Assembly (NCBI GenBank): GCA_001771065.1
Contig: MESQ01000055.1
Coordinates: 90,598-154,597, forward strand
Direction: 5' to 3'
Length of the DNA: 64,000 bases
From: Burkholderiales bacterium RIFOXYD12_FULL_59_19
GTDB lineage: Bacteria > Pseudomonadota > Gammaproteobacteria > Burkholderiales > Burkholderiaceae_C
The notes under the pieces are model-generated. The model worked only from the letters and a program-made list of their open reading frames with translations. It made no database searches and was not told the DNA's origin. Positions 18,060 to 26,941 of this stretch are shown here, one piece after another. Positions within the stretch are counted from its first letter, which is position 1. Each line of letters starts with the position of its first letter. Position numbers and translations under genes: made by a program.

Positions 18060-18854
18060 TCAGGCGGCTTTGGTGGCCACAATCACCTGGAAATTGTCAA
18101 AAAAAGCGGTGTGGCGTTCACAGGTCACGCCGGGCATGGCTTGTAATTGCAGCACCGGGTCATGGCTGCCCCACAGTGCCAGGCCGTAGGGTTCGAAGAC
18201 CTTGAAATAAGTCCAACTCAAGGTACGCAGCAACCAGGGACGGGGTCGATGAAACTCCCCCAGGTAAAGCTTGCCGCCAGGGGCCAGCACCCGCATGGCT
18301 TCATTCAACGCCTCAATTTTCAAGTCATGGGGCAGTTCATGCAGCAGGAAAAACATCACATTGGCCTGCACCGAGGCATCGGGCTGTTGCATCGCCACCG
18401 CGTTGTCGCGCACATACACCGTGTGGGCGGCGTAGTCACCCAGCTTGGTTTGCGCATGGTCCAGTTCGTTTTGAATGATGTCTGCAATCAGTACCTTGCT
18501 GGCCCCAGAAGCCACCGAAGCCTCAACCACGCGCGGAATGACATTGCCAAACGCGCATGAGGTAATCAACACCTGCTTGCCCTGCAAATCATCGTGTCGC
18601 AAACCATGGAAAATGATAGACACCAGGCGACTGTACTGAAACAACAAAATGGCCGAAATGATGGGCTGCCAGTCCACCAGGCGAATCAAACGCATGTTGG
18701 AATAAATGGGGTAGACATGCGCAGCGTCATGGGAGAGCCGCCCCATGACACCCCGCATGATCAGCGCGCCGCGGGTCAGCGTGAAAAAAAACATGGCGGT
18801 ACTGACCAGCACCACAACCACGGCAAAGACGGTATAAGAAAACCAGGCAGACAT
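18060..18854 (-). CDS. rquA: RquA-like SAM-dependent methyltransferase-fold protein (putative rhodoquinone biosynthesis)
   Basis: 264 residues with an N-terminal transmembrane helix (about 7-28) and a class I methyltransferase fold. Motif I is not the usual DxGxGxG but LITSCAFGNVIPRV, as in RquA, whose motif also lacks the acidic/glycine pattern. Further RquA-like stretches are NVMFFLLHELPHDLK, EAMRVLAPGGKLYLGEFHRP and a C-terminal FEPYGLALW. RquA converts ubiquinone to rhodoquinone, the low-potential quinone of anaerobic fumarate respiration. A perfect FNR box upstream fits that role. The assignment comes from remembered motifs; a diverged UbiE-like enzyme is the alternative. Confidence 0.55.
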   Translation of the reverse strand: MSAWFSYTVFAVVVVLVSTAMFFFTLTRGALIMRGVMGRLSHDAAHVYPIYSNMRLIRLVDWQPIISAILLFQYSRLVSIIFHGLRHDDLQGKQVLITSCAFGNVIPRVVEASVASGASKVLIADIIQNELDHAQTKLGDYAAHTVYVRDNAVAMQQPDASVQANVMFFLLHELPHDLKIEALNEAMRVLAPGGKLYLGEFHRPRPWLLRTLSWTYFKVFEPYGLALWGSHDPVLQLQAMPGVTCERHTAFFDNFQVIVATKAA

Positions 18855-18915
18855 TGAACTCTTTCAAATAACGGGCATGTGAACAACCCAGGGAAGCAAA
18901 AAATTTCAAGTGCCG

Positions 18916-18921
18916 ATTACA
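18916..18921 (-). promoter_or_regulatory. Probable -10 element of the rquA-like gene
   Basis: TGTAAT on the minus strand (5 of 6 to TATAAT). A transcription start about 7 bases on, near 18909, would place the centre of the FNR box at about -41, the class II activating position. Confidence 0.45.
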
Positions 18922-18942
18922 CACCCAAGGGGAAACCCGGTG

Positions 18943-18956
18943 TTGATACAGATCAA
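18943..18956. promoter_or_regulatory. Perfect FNR/Anr box upstream of the rquA-like gene
   Basis: TTGAT-ACAG-ATCAA matches the FNR/CRP-type consensus at all ten positions. It lies in the 143-base gap between the AEC transporter stop and the rquA-like start, so only the rquA-like gene can be its target on this strand. Confidence 0.75.
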
Positions 18957-18997
18957 AAAACGGAAACCTTCGGGAACGGCGCCCATGCCCGGAGGAC

Positions 18998-19963
18998 TCA
19001 GAGCAGCAGCGACACCGCCAGCGAAAACGTCACGAATGCGGCTGCGGTAGAAACCAGAATGATGCGTGCAATGCGCCCGTTGTCAGCACCAAAGCGCTCG
19101 GCCAGCAACGACACATTGCTGGCACTGGGTAAGGCTGCCGTGAGCACCATCACGGTCAAGGTGAAGCGTGACAAGGGCAGGCCCTGGCTGATCAGCCCCA
19201 GCCCGACCAGCCACACCAGCAGCGGGTGCAAAAACAGCTTGAACAGGGCGACAGGCAAGTAATCGCGCAGCAGGGGAACCGTCGCGTGCCCGGTTTTGGC
19301 CAGCATTTGCGCACGCGCCAGCACCGCACCAATCGTGAACAGCGCCACCGGGGAGGCTGCATCGGCCAGCAAGCCAATGGTTTGCGTCACCGGCTTGGGC
19401 GGCGCCCAGCCAAGCACCGACACCAGCGCCCCCAGCAAAATAGCCCATGGCATCGGGTTGGCCAGCACCCCCTTGAGCGCCTTCTTGAAGGCCTCGGCGG
19501 CACCATGGGCATCACTGCCATCCAGACGCGACAGCGCAATACACAGGGAGGTGGTGACAATCATGTCAATCACCATGGTCAAAATCACGGGGCCCGCCGA
19601 CTGCGCTCCCAGCAAGGCCACCAACAGCGGCACCCCCATAAAGCCCGAGTTGGGAAATGCGGCAACCAGGGCGCCAAATGCTGCATCATTCCAGCCGATG
19701 CGTGCATTGAGACTGACGGCCAACGTGAACCCAACCGTGATCAGCGCACACAGCGTCCAGGTCGTCAGCACACCGACATCGAGCAATTGACCAATGGGGG
19801 TACTGGCGCCAAAGCGGTACAACATACACGGCAAGGCAAAAAAGAGCACAAAGCCGTTTAATCCGGGAATGGCTTCCAGTGGCAGCATACGCCGGCTCGC
19901 GGCCAGATAACCACACAGCACCAAGGCGAAAAAAGGGAAGGTTATGACGAAGATTTGCAGCAC
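18998..19963 (-). CDS. AEC (auxin efflux carrier) family transporter
   Basis: About 321 residues with ten predicted helices in two halves of five, starting LQIFVITFPFFALVLCGY and including AAFPNSGFMGVPLL, the conserved asparagine-glycine region of the family. AEC proteins export organic anions such as malonate-type acids or decarboxylation products; the substrate here is not evident. GTG at 19963 is preferred to a TTG at 19987, which would overlap the amidotransferase gene. Confidence 0.8.
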   Translation of the reverse strand: MLQIFVITFPFFALVLCGYLAASRRMLPLEAIPGLNGFVLFFALPCMLYRFGASTPIGQLLDVGVLTTWTLCALITVGFTLAVSLNARIGWNDAAFGALVAAFPNSGFMGVPLLVALLGAQSAGPVILTMVIDMIVTTSLCIALSRLDGSDAHGAAEAFKKALKGVLANPMPWAILLGALVSVLGWAPPKPVTQTIGLLADAASPVALFTIGAVLARAQMLAKTGHATVPLLRDYLPVALFKLFLHPLLVWLVGLGLISQGLPLSRFTLTVMVLTAALPSASNVSLLAERFGADNGRIARIILVSTAAAFVTFSLAVSLLL

Positions 19964-19974
19964 TTTGGGATGGT

Positions 19975-20787
19975 CTACAAGCCGCAAACCTCGACACGCA
20001 TGCTGTTGTTACACAAGGCGCCATCGACGAAAACATTCAACTCACCAACCGCCATGGGCACCCAGCTTTCATCAGTGGTCAGAGGTTCTGTCACCACAAT
20101 CACCTGTCGGTCTTGCGGGCAGTTGAGTTCGGCCAGATTAACACTGATGTCCTCGTCCTTGAGGTGCACCTGACGAAACGGATGGCCCCTTTGCACGTAA
20201 TGCAGCTTGGTGGTGGCATGCGCCCACAAGGCCTGCCCATTGCTGAGCAAAAAGTTAAAGGTGCCATGTTTTGCAATGCGCGGCACCAGGTCACGCAAAG
20301 TACAGCTCAGTTCGGCCACCGAGGGTACGTTGGCGTGTGATTTGGCCAGCTCCTGCATGAGCCAGCAAAACGCCAGCTCGCTGTCGGTGGTGCCCACCGG
20401 ATGAAAACTGCCATGCAATTTGGGAGCGTAATTTTTCAGGTCTCCGTTATGGGCAAAAACCCAATTGAGGCCCCAGAGTTCACGCACAAACGGGTGACAA
20501 TTTTCCAGCGCCACCTGCCCTATGGTTGCCTTGCGTACATGCGCCACCACGTTATGACTTTTGATGGGGTAGCTTTTGAGCATCTGCGCAATGGGTGAAG
20601 TGGCGGCGCTGGCCTTGTCAACAAAATGGCGGATGCCCTTGCCTGGGGAGGTACAGCTGCTCTCAAAAAATGCAATGCCCCACCCGTCTTCATGGTGATC
20701 AGTGCAACCACCGCGCTGCGAAAACCCGGTAAAACTCAGCGTCAGACTGGCCGGCAAGTGGCTGTTCATTCCCAGAAGTTGGCACAT
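19975..20787 (-). CDS. Class II glutamine amidotransferase (YafJ family)
   Basis: 270 residues beginning MCQLLGMNSH; removal of Met would expose the nucleophile Cys2 typical of Ntn-type amidotransferases. Other family marks are HHEDGWGIAFF, VVAHVRKATIGQVALENCHPF and GVFAHNGDL-like LNWVFAHNGDLKNY. YafJ-like proteins act as gamma-glutamyl amidases or amidotransferases of unknown physiological substrate. The AEC transporter gene follows closely on the same strand. Confidence 0.88.
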   Translation of the reverse strand: MCQLLGMNSHLPASLTLSFTGFSQRGGCTDHHEDGWGIAFFESSCTSPGKGIRHFVDKASAATSPIAQMLKSYPIKSHNVVAHVRKATIGQVALENCHPFVRELWGLNWVFAHNGDLKNYAPKLHGSFHPVGTTDSELAFCWLMQELAKSHANVPSVAELSCTLRDLVPRIAKHGTFNFLLSNGQALWAHATTKLHYVQRGHPFRQVHLKDEDISVNLAELNCPQDRQVIVVTEPLTTDESWVPMAVGELNVFVDGALCNNSMRVEVCGL

Positions 20788-20930
20788 AAAACTTTGGCCT
20801 CAAAAAAAGAACCATTTGAACAACATAAGCCGAGCGGCATTTTTCTCAAACAGAAAGCCAGGATGAGCCTCACACTGCAAAAAATAGGGATCAAGTCCGG
20901 TTATGCTGTTGCATATTTCAAGTTTCAATT

Positions 20931-23012
20931 ATGACGGACGCGAGCTCGGTACAAATTGCAACACTCGAAAATTTTGAACCGGCCATGACCACCCCACACC
21001 AGATAACTCCTGCATTGAAAGGCCGCGTGACCGCACTTGCCAGTGCGCTGGCCATGCTGTTGTGTGGCGTCGTCTTGTCTGTTCAGGCACTGACACTGGG
21101 CGAGCTACAAGGCAAAGCAGTGATTGGACAGGCCCTGAGTGTTGGCATTCGGGTCCAGGCAAGTCCGGATGAAGTGCTGGCTGCAACGTGTGTCAGCGCA
21201 GATGTCTACTATGCCGATGCGCTTCAGAAAGCACCGCGCATCACGATCAAACCAGGGGTGGTACACATCACCCTGTCCGAGTTGGTCAATGAACCGGTGG
21301 TCACGGTACTCATGCGGACCCAATGTGGCAGCCACCAAACGCGTCGCTACGTCGTGTTGGCTGACCTGCCCACAACCACAGTAGTCTCCACCGAGCCTGA
21401 TTTTTCCGGTGCAGCAAGTTCACCGCCGCTGGTGGTCTTGCCGCAACGCACTGGCACTGACAAGCCCATAGACCGTGCTTCAGCCCGGAGCGAAACTGCG
21501 GCGTCCGCCACAAAAGCCGCCAATACAGTCATAGTAAAAAAAACCAGATCCAGCGCGACACCGCTGCCGCGCAATCGCCAGACAGCAAACAATTCAGCAG
21601 GCAGGTCAGTACTCAAACTCGATCCCATGGAGATCCTCTCCGACCGCATGGACTCGCTGGACACCAGCATGTTGTTTGCACCCACTGAAGATGCCCTGCT
21701 GCAAAGCAAACAAATTGCAGCCTTGCAGGCAGATCTCAAATCCATGCGCGAACTTGCCTTAAAAAGTGACAACACTTTGTTGCAGCTGCGCAGCGAACTC
21801 CAGCAAGCGCAAGCGCAACAGTTCCCCCAGGCCCTGGTTTACGGCTTGATCGGTCTGGTACTGATCTGCCTGTCCGGCCTGGCATGGCTTTGGCACAAGC
21901 AGAAAAAAGTGGCGCCAGCCGCCGACTCCTGGTGGCAGGATCCGGCGTACGACGAAGCCGACCCTTTGACAAACCCCGAAGAGTCCCCACGACCACCCAG
22001 CCTGGAAGCGGCATCAGCGTTTGCCACGCCCCCCCCTGAAGCCAGGACAGCAGGAACCCTGCAGACACCCGCATGGCTAAAACCTGCCGATCAGCCTGAC
22101 GACCACATGAAGCCGGAGACGCCGTCCGCCTCCGCCATACTCAAAAACCAGGCCAATCCTGATGTCGGTATCACACCTCACCAACTCAACCCGGAGTCGG
22201 TTCAGGACATCCGTCAGCAAGCCGATTTTTTTATCTCCCTTGGCCAAAGTCATCGCGCCATCCAAATCCTGGTGCAACAGATGACTACCTCGGATATTCC
22301 CAATCCCCTGATGTGTATGGACCTGCTGGGGCTCTACCACAGCCTGGGTCAGACGAGCGAGTTTGACAAAATGCGTGATGCCTGTCAGCAGCACTTCAAT
22401 GTACACATCCCTGATGTGACCACATTCCAACAAGAAGGCCGCGGTCTTGAGGCCTACCCCGACGTCCTTGATACCCTGACCCGCCTGTGGCCCGGCGTGC
22501 ATGCCCAGGCTTTCATGGACACCTGCATCTTTCTCAACACAAAAACAAAATTCCTCGACACCTTTGATCTGGCAGCGTTTCGTGAATTGCTGACCTTGCA
22601 TGCTGTTGCCGAAGAACTGGCACTGGATATGCCAATCAACGCGCCTAAAAAGACACGCTCGCGCCCCGAATTGTTTGCCCAGCCAACCCAGATATCCGAA
22701 TTTGACCCACCCATGCCTCCTTTGATTGACTTGAACCTGGATTCGCGTTTTTTGACCAGCGCTGATTTGCTGCCTGCCGCACCAGCCAAGCCTGAAGCCG
22801 CCGGGCTCTTGATGCCCGCAGAGTTGGCGCTGTTTGACCGTCCATTGAATGAACTGGATATCTTCCCCGACTTTAATTTGCCGACAAACCAACCCGAGGT
22901 GAGGGCAACTGACGCAGCCCCCTCAAACCTGATTGATCTGGATTTTGATTTACCCGAGGCCCCCGGCACGGGCACCACCAAGGACAGTTCAGGAACCCAA
23001 TCCACGCCATAG
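20931..23012 (+). CDS. FimV-like inner-membrane protein
   Basis: 693 residues. A signal peptide or anchor (about 28-50) leads into a FimV N-terminal-like domain (LGELQGKAVIGQALSVGI to RRYVVLADLP). A basic linker, a short coiled coil (about 255-300), a transmembrane helix (near LVYGLIGLVLICLSGLAWLW, about 303-322) and an acidic cytoplasmic tail follow. A TPR-like part of the tail (QADFFISLGQSHRAIQIL) matches the FimV C-terminal region. No LysM domain is visible, unlike classical FimV. FimV proteins organise polar structures such as type IV pili. Start uncertain: 20931 or the ATG at 20985. Confidence 0.65.
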   Translation: MTDASSVQIATLENFEPAMTTPHQITPALKGRVTALASALAMLLCGVVLSVQALTLGELQGKAVIGQALSVGIRVQASPDEVLAATCVSADVYYADALQKAPRITIKPGVVHITLSELVNEPVVTVLMRTQCGSHQTRRYVVLADLPTTTVVSTEPDFSGAASSPPLVVLPQRTGTDKPIDRASARSETAASATKAANTVIVKKTRSSATPLPRNRQTANNSAGRSVLKLDPMEILSDRMDSLDTSMLFAPTEDALLQSKQIAALQADLKSMRELALKSDNTLLQLRSELQQAQAQQFPQALVYGLIGLVLICLSGLAWLWHKQKKVAPAADSWWQDPAYDEADPLTNPEESPRPPSLEAASAFATPPPEARTAGTLQTPAWLKPADQPDDHMKPETPSASAILKNQANPDVGITPHQLNPESVQDIRQQADFFISLGQSHRAIQILVQQMTTSDIPNPLMCMDLLGLYHSLGQTSEFDKMRDACQQHFNVHIPDVTTFQQEGRGLEAYPDVLDTLTRLWPGVHAQAFMDTCIFLNTKTKFLDTFDLAAFRELLTLHAVAEELALDMPINAPKKTRSRPELFAQPTQISEFDPPMPPLIDLNLDSRFLTSADLLPAAPAKPEAAGLLMPAELALFDRPLNELDIFPDFNLPTNQPEVRATDAAPSNLIDLDFDLPEAPGTGTTKDSSGTQSTP

Positions 23013-23059
23013 CAAGTGGTCTAGACTGACCTCAACATCAAATCCATTGAACTTCTGAT

Positions 23060-23086
23060 TTAGCACTCCATCAAAGAGAGTGCTAA
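23060..23086. promoter_or_regulatory. CIRCE operator (HrcA site) upstream of rpoH
   Basis: TTAGCACTC (23060-23068), nine bases, GAGTGCTAA (23078-23086): a perfect match to the CIRCE inverted repeat. Its arms also contain a possible -35 (TTAGCA) and overlap a possible -10 (TAACAT, 23084-23089) 18 bases apart, so HrcA binding would block polymerase. It lies 34 bases before the rpoH start. Confidence 0.92.
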
Positions 23087-23119
23087 CATAACAACTTTAG
23101 CGTAACAAGGAGGTCTGAC

Positions 23120-24061
23120 ATGTCTGTCAATACTGGCGTTACCGGCAACACAATGGCCTTGACCAACCCTTGGTCAGTGGTGCCCGCACTGGGTCATTTG
23201 GATGCCTATATTTCTGCAGTGAACCGCATGCCGATGCTGACCCTGGAGGAAGAGCAATCTTACGCACGCAAATTGCGTCTGGACAATGACCTGGAGGCTG
23301 CGGGGCGGCTGGTGTTGTCCCATCTGCGCCTGGTGGTGTCCGTTGCACGCCAATATCTGGGTTATGGTTTGCCGCATGGCGACCTGATCCAGGAGGGCAA
23401 TGTGGGCCTGATGAAGGCCGTCAAACGTTTTGACCCCGACCAGGGTGTTCGGCTGGTCAGTTATGCCATGCATTGGATCAAAGCCGAAATTCACGAATTC
23501 ATCCTGAAAAACTGGCGCATGGTCAAAGTGGCCACCACCAAAGCCCAGCGCAAGCTATTTTTTAACCTGCGCTCCATGAAGCAGCGTTACCAAAGCGCCG
23601 ACGCTGCGGCTGACCTTGATACCCACCGCAACACGCTCAACCCGAGCCAGATTGATGCCATGGCCACCGAGCTGCACGTCAAACGCGAGGAAGTGATTGA
23701 AATGGAAGCCCGCTTGGCCGGCGGCGATGTCCTGCTTGACCCCAGCCCCTCGGATGACGGCGACGACGCTTTTGGTCCGATCGCCTACCTGACCGATGCT
23801 GCGCACGAACCTACCGCCATGTTGGAAGCGCAGCACCGTGACCTGCTGGCCAGTGATGGCATTGCGCTGGCGCTGGACACGCTGGATGAGCGCAGTCGCC
23901 ACATCGTGACGGAACGCTGGCTCAAAGTGAATGACGACAACTCGGGCGGCATGACGCTGCATGACCTGGCCGCTGTATATGGCGTCAGCGCCGAACGCAT
24001 CCGCCAAATTGAGGTGGCTGCCATGAAAAAAATGAAAAAAGCGCTGATTGAATTTGCCTGA
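23120..24061 (+). CDS. rpoH: RNA polymerase sigma factor RpoH (sigma-32)
   Basis: 313 residues with region 1.2 (AYISAVNRMPMLTLEEE), region 2 (HLRLVVSVARQYLGYGLPHGDLIQEGNVGLMKAV and RLVSYAMHWIKAEIHEFIL), the RpoH box region (NWRMVKVATTKAQRKLFFNLR) and region 4 with GVSAERIRQIEVAAMKKMKKAL. It directs heat-shock transcription. A strong AGGAGG stands 7 bases before the ATG. A CIRCE element controls the promoter region, and a terminator ends the unit, so it is monocistronic. Confidence 0.97.
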   Translation: MSVNTGVTGNTMALTNPWSVVPALGHLDAYISAVNRMPMLTLEEEQSYARKLRLDNDLEAAGRLVLSHLRLVVSVARQYLGYGLPHGDLIQEGNVGLMKAVKRFDPDQGVRLVSYAMHWIKAEIHEFILKNWRMVKVATTKAQRKLFFNLRSMKQRYQSADAAADLDTHRNTLNPSQIDAMATELHVKREEVIEMEARLAGGDVLLDPSPSDDGDDAFGPIAYLTDAAHEPTAMLEAQHRDLLASDGIALALDTLDERSRHIVTERWLKVNDDNSGGMTLHDLAAVYGVSAERIRQIEVAAMKKMKKALIEFA

Positions 24062-24111
24062 ACCAGCGACAGACCCAGGCCCATTCAGACCCGCCTGGCG
24101 CTGTGCGCCAC

Positions 24112-24149
24112 AATACCCCTGCCGGCCCCACCGTCAGGGGTATTTTTTT
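24112..24149 (+). terminator. Rho-independent terminator of rpoH
   Basis: AATACCCCTG (24112-24121) pairs with CAGGGGTATT (24135-24144), followed by a run of T residues to 24149. The T run ends just before the ribosome site of the next gene. Confidence 0.9.
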
Positions 24150-24161
24150 ACAGGAGACATC

Positions 24162-25151
24162 ATGCGTCGTCAATGGATCAAACTGACCCTCATCTCAATC
24201 GCTGCCAGCACCTTTACGCTCTGCGCCAGCGCGCAAAACACATTAAAAACACCCGCCTGGCCGACCAAGACCTTGCGCATCGTTGTTGGTTTTCCCGGCG
24301 GCTCTTCGCCCGATCTGACAGCGCGTACGCTGGCCGATCCCCTGTCCAAGGCACTGGGTCAACCCGTGATTGTGGAAAATAAAGTGGGCGCCGGCGGCAA
24401 CATTGCGGCCGACTACGTGGCCAAGGCCACTGACAACCATACCCTTGGCCTCATGATCAACGGCAACCTGACCACGGCCAAACTGCTCAATCCCAAGTTG
24501 CCTTATGACCCGCTCAAGGACTTCCAGCCGGTGAGTCTGGTCGGGGTTTCGCCACTGGTGCTGATGGTGCCGAAATCGGCACCTGGTGCCAACGCCCAGG
24601 ACTTTCTGGCTGCCGCCAAACAGGCGGGTGACCGCTGGAGCTATGGCTCACCTGGCGTAGGCACCATCGGACACATTGGCATGGAACTGTTCAAAAGCAA
24701 GACTGCCACCCAGCCCGTTCATGTGCCCTATCCCGGGTATGCCCAGGTGGCGACCGCCATGATCGGCGGCCAATTGCAACTCTCGATGCTGCCGCCTGCT
24801 CTGGCCATGGCACAGGTCAAAGGTGACAAATTGCGCGCCATTGGCGTGACCTCCAGCGGCCGCAGCGCCCTGGCGCCGGAACTGCCTAGCATGGCCGAGG
24901 TGGGCGTGCCCAACTTCAACCTGGAAATCTGGAACGCGGTGGCAGCGCCCAAGTCCATGCCGCCCGCACTGGTTGCCAAACTGGCCGCGCTGATCAGCGA
25001 CATTGCCCGCTCACCCGACGTCCGGCAAAAGCTGTTTGCCCAAGGCTGGCAGGTGGTGGGTTCGTCGCCAGAAGGCCTGGACAAGCGCATTCAAAGCGAC
25101 ACCCTGCAGTTTGGCGGCATCATCAAGACGCTGGGTGTGGCCAATCAATAG
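24162..25151 (+). CDS. Bug-type (TctC) periplasmic solute-binding protein
   Basis: 329 residues: signal peptide ending around CASAQ (about 24), then the Bug-family pattern WPTKTLRIVVGFPGGSSPDLTAR, VENKVGAGGNIAADYVAKA, YPGYAQVATAMIGGQLQLS and GVTSSGRSALAPELPSMAEVG. Bug proteins bind small carboxylates for tripartite tricarboxylate transporters or signalling and are expanded in Burkholderiales. No TctAB membrane genes are nearby. Strong ribosome site CAGGAGA. Confidence 0.9.
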   Translation: MRRQWIKLTLISIAASTFTLCASAQNTLKTPAWPTKTLRIVVGFPGGSSPDLTARTLADPLSKALGQPVIVENKVGAGGNIAADYVAKATDNHTLGLMINGNLTTAKLLNPKLPYDPLKDFQPVSLVGVSPLVLMVPKSAPGANAQDFLAAAKQAGDRWSYGSPGVGTIGHIGMELFKSKTATQPVHVPYPGYAQVATAMIGGQLQLSMLPPALAMAQVKGDKLRAIGVTSSGRSALAPELPSMAEVGVPNFNLEIWNAVAAPKSMPPALVAKLAALISDIARSPDVRQKLFAQGWQVVGSSPEGLDKRIQSDTLQFGGIIKTLGVANQ

Positions 25152-25169
25152 CCGCCTTTTGAACTGTCC

Positions 25170-26432
25170 ATGAATTTCCTTCCTGACTGGCCGCTCGCCG
25201 CAAACACGCTGTTTTACTTTGGTTTTTTGCTTTTTTGCGGTGCGCTGGGTGGGTACGTAACGCACCGCTGGCCATGGCTGCCCAGTATCACCGGCTTCAT
25301 GCTGGTCGGCCTGATGGCCGGTCCCAATGTGCTGGGACTGGTGGGTTACGAGGCACTGGCCAGCTCGCGCATCATCATCGACGTGGCACTGGGTCTGATT
25401 CTGTACCGTCTGGGCCTGTCACTGGATATCAAACAACTGGTACATGACCGCCATCTGATCATCATTTCGCTGGTGGAGAGCACGCTCACCTTTGTCGTGG
25501 TATTTTTTGGTATGGACCTAATGGGTATCCATGGCCTGTCGGCAGCCGTGATCGCGGCCATTGCCGTGTCATCATCACCAGCGGTGTTAATCCATGTGGC
25601 CAACGAACTCGGCGCCAGCGGCCCGGTGACTGAACGCGCCAAGAGCCTGGTGGCACTCAACAATGTACTTGCCTTCCTGGTTTTCAGTGCCCTGTTGCCG
25701 CTGCTCTACAGCAACGCCGACGCACCACTGACCACCATCCTGGGCGGCCCCGTCTACCAGTTGCTAGGCTCGACCTTGCTGGGTGGCTGCATGGGCATGG
25801 CCCTGCATATAGCTGCGCGCAAGACCAAGGATGCGCACCAATACCACTTGGCGCTGGTGGTGGGTGCGGTGGCGTTCACACTGGGCGCGGCACTCACACT
25901 CAAGCTCTCGACGCTGTTTGCGCCGCTGGTGCTGGGCATCGTGGTACGCAGCATCGAACGTACCGAGCTGATCGCCAATCTCGAATTTGGCCCGGCCTTT
26001 GAGCTGTTTTTTATCGCCCTGTTTGTCTACGCCGGGGCCAATCTGCATGTCGCCGAAATGGTTCAATATGCCCCGGCTGCATTGGTGCTGGTATTTGGCC
26101 GTTCGCTGGCCAAATGGCTCGGTGTGGGGATCACGGCAAAGGTTTTAGGTAGCAACCGACGCCAGGCCGCGACCACCGGCTTGCTGCTCATCCCCATGGC
26201 AGGGCTGGCCATTGGTCTGGCCGACACCACGCTGACGCTGTTTCAAATGCAGGGTGCCGTGGTCAGTTCGGTGATTCTGGCCGCAGTGGCTGTGCTCGAA
26301 ACGGTAGGTCCCCCCATCAGTGCCAAGGCACTGCGCTGGTCGGGTGACACGCTCAGCGCTGAAGCTGTTGATGTAGATGAAGATGTAGAACCAGCGCAAG
26401 CACCTGTGCCCGTCTCCGCAACAGAGGCCTGA
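25170..26432 (+). CDS. Cation:proton antiporter, CPA2 family
   Basis: 420 residues, about 12 hydrophobic segments, starting LFYFGFLLFCGALGGYV. The first half has GFMLVGLMAGPNVLG and AIAVSSSPAVLIHVANELGASGPVTERA; the second half GIVVRSIERTELI. This is the membrane domain of monovalent cation/proton antiporters without the C-terminal TrkA-N domain of KefB/C. It ends in an acidic tail. Only 18 bases separate it from the Bug gene, though a functional link is not obvious. Confidence 0.82.
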   Translation: MNFLPDWPLAANTLFYFGFLLFCGALGGYVTHRWPWLPSITGFMLVGLMAGPNVLGLVGYEALASSRIIIDVALGLILYRLGLSLDIKQLVHDRHLIIISLVESTLTFVVVFFGMDLMGIHGLSAAVIAAIAVSSSPAVLIHVANELGASGPVTERAKSLVALNNVLAFLVFSALLPLLYSNADAPLTTILGGPVYQLLGSTLLGGCMGMALHIAARKTKDAHQYHLALVVGAVAFTLGAALTLKLSTLFAPLVLGIVVRSIERTELIANLEFGPAFELFFIALFVYAGANLHVAEMVQYAPAALVLVFGRSLAKWLGVGITAKVLGSNRRQAATTGLLLIPMAGLAIGLADTTLTLFQMQGAVVSSVILAAVAVLETVGPPISAKALRWSGDTLSAEAVDVDEDVEPAQAPVPVSATEA

Positions 26433-26450
26433 AACCGCTGTTGGGCGCCC

Positions 26451-26798
26451 TTACTCCGGCATGGCCCGAATCGTGTCGCGCCCATTGCGGTCCTTCACAC
26501 GACCCAGATCGGCCTCCAGCACACTGGCCAGCTTGTCTACCGCACTGATAAATGCAGCGGCCATCTTGTCGGCGTCGGCCGTGACGGTGACCGGCTGACG
26601 GCTGACCACACGCGCCTCCAGACGACAACGCTTGTCATTGACACCGGATTTGGCGCCGTCGATATCGGTCAAAAAGACTTCCACACGGGTGATGTGGTCC
26701 TTGAAGCGAGTCAGCCGGCTCGTGGTTTCATCTTTGATCCACTGGGCAAGAGGCTCGCCGCCTTGAATGTGGTCGTCGGTATTGACTTGAATTTGCAT
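26451..26798 (-). CDS. HPF/RaiA family ribosome-associated protein
   Basis: 115 residues starting MQIQVNTDDHIQGGE with the short S30AE-like fold: RFKDHITRVEVFLTDIDG, CRLEARVVSRQPVTVTADADK, AAFISAVDKLASVLEADLG. This is the divergent HPF-like group common in beta-proteobacteria. Expected role: binding to or hibernating ribosomes under stress. ATG at 26798 has a strong AGGAGA ribosome site; the frame extends further upstream without one. Confidence 0.78.
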   Translation of the reverse strand: MQIQVNTDDHIQGGEPLAQWIKDETTSRLTRFKDHITRVEVFLTDIDGAKSGVNDKRCRLEARVVSRQPVTVTADADKMAAAFISAVDKLASVLEADLGRVKDRNGRDTIRAMPE

Positions 26799-26941
26799 GA
26801 TTTTCTCCTGAGTTAAGCCCGGCAGGCTGCCTGGCACAAGCAATGGTTTTTTTCACTTTACATCACGCCAGACAGCCAGGCCATGAGGATGCGCAGGGTT
26901 CACACACAATGCGCAAGGCATCAGACTGGTGCAACCGGCAA

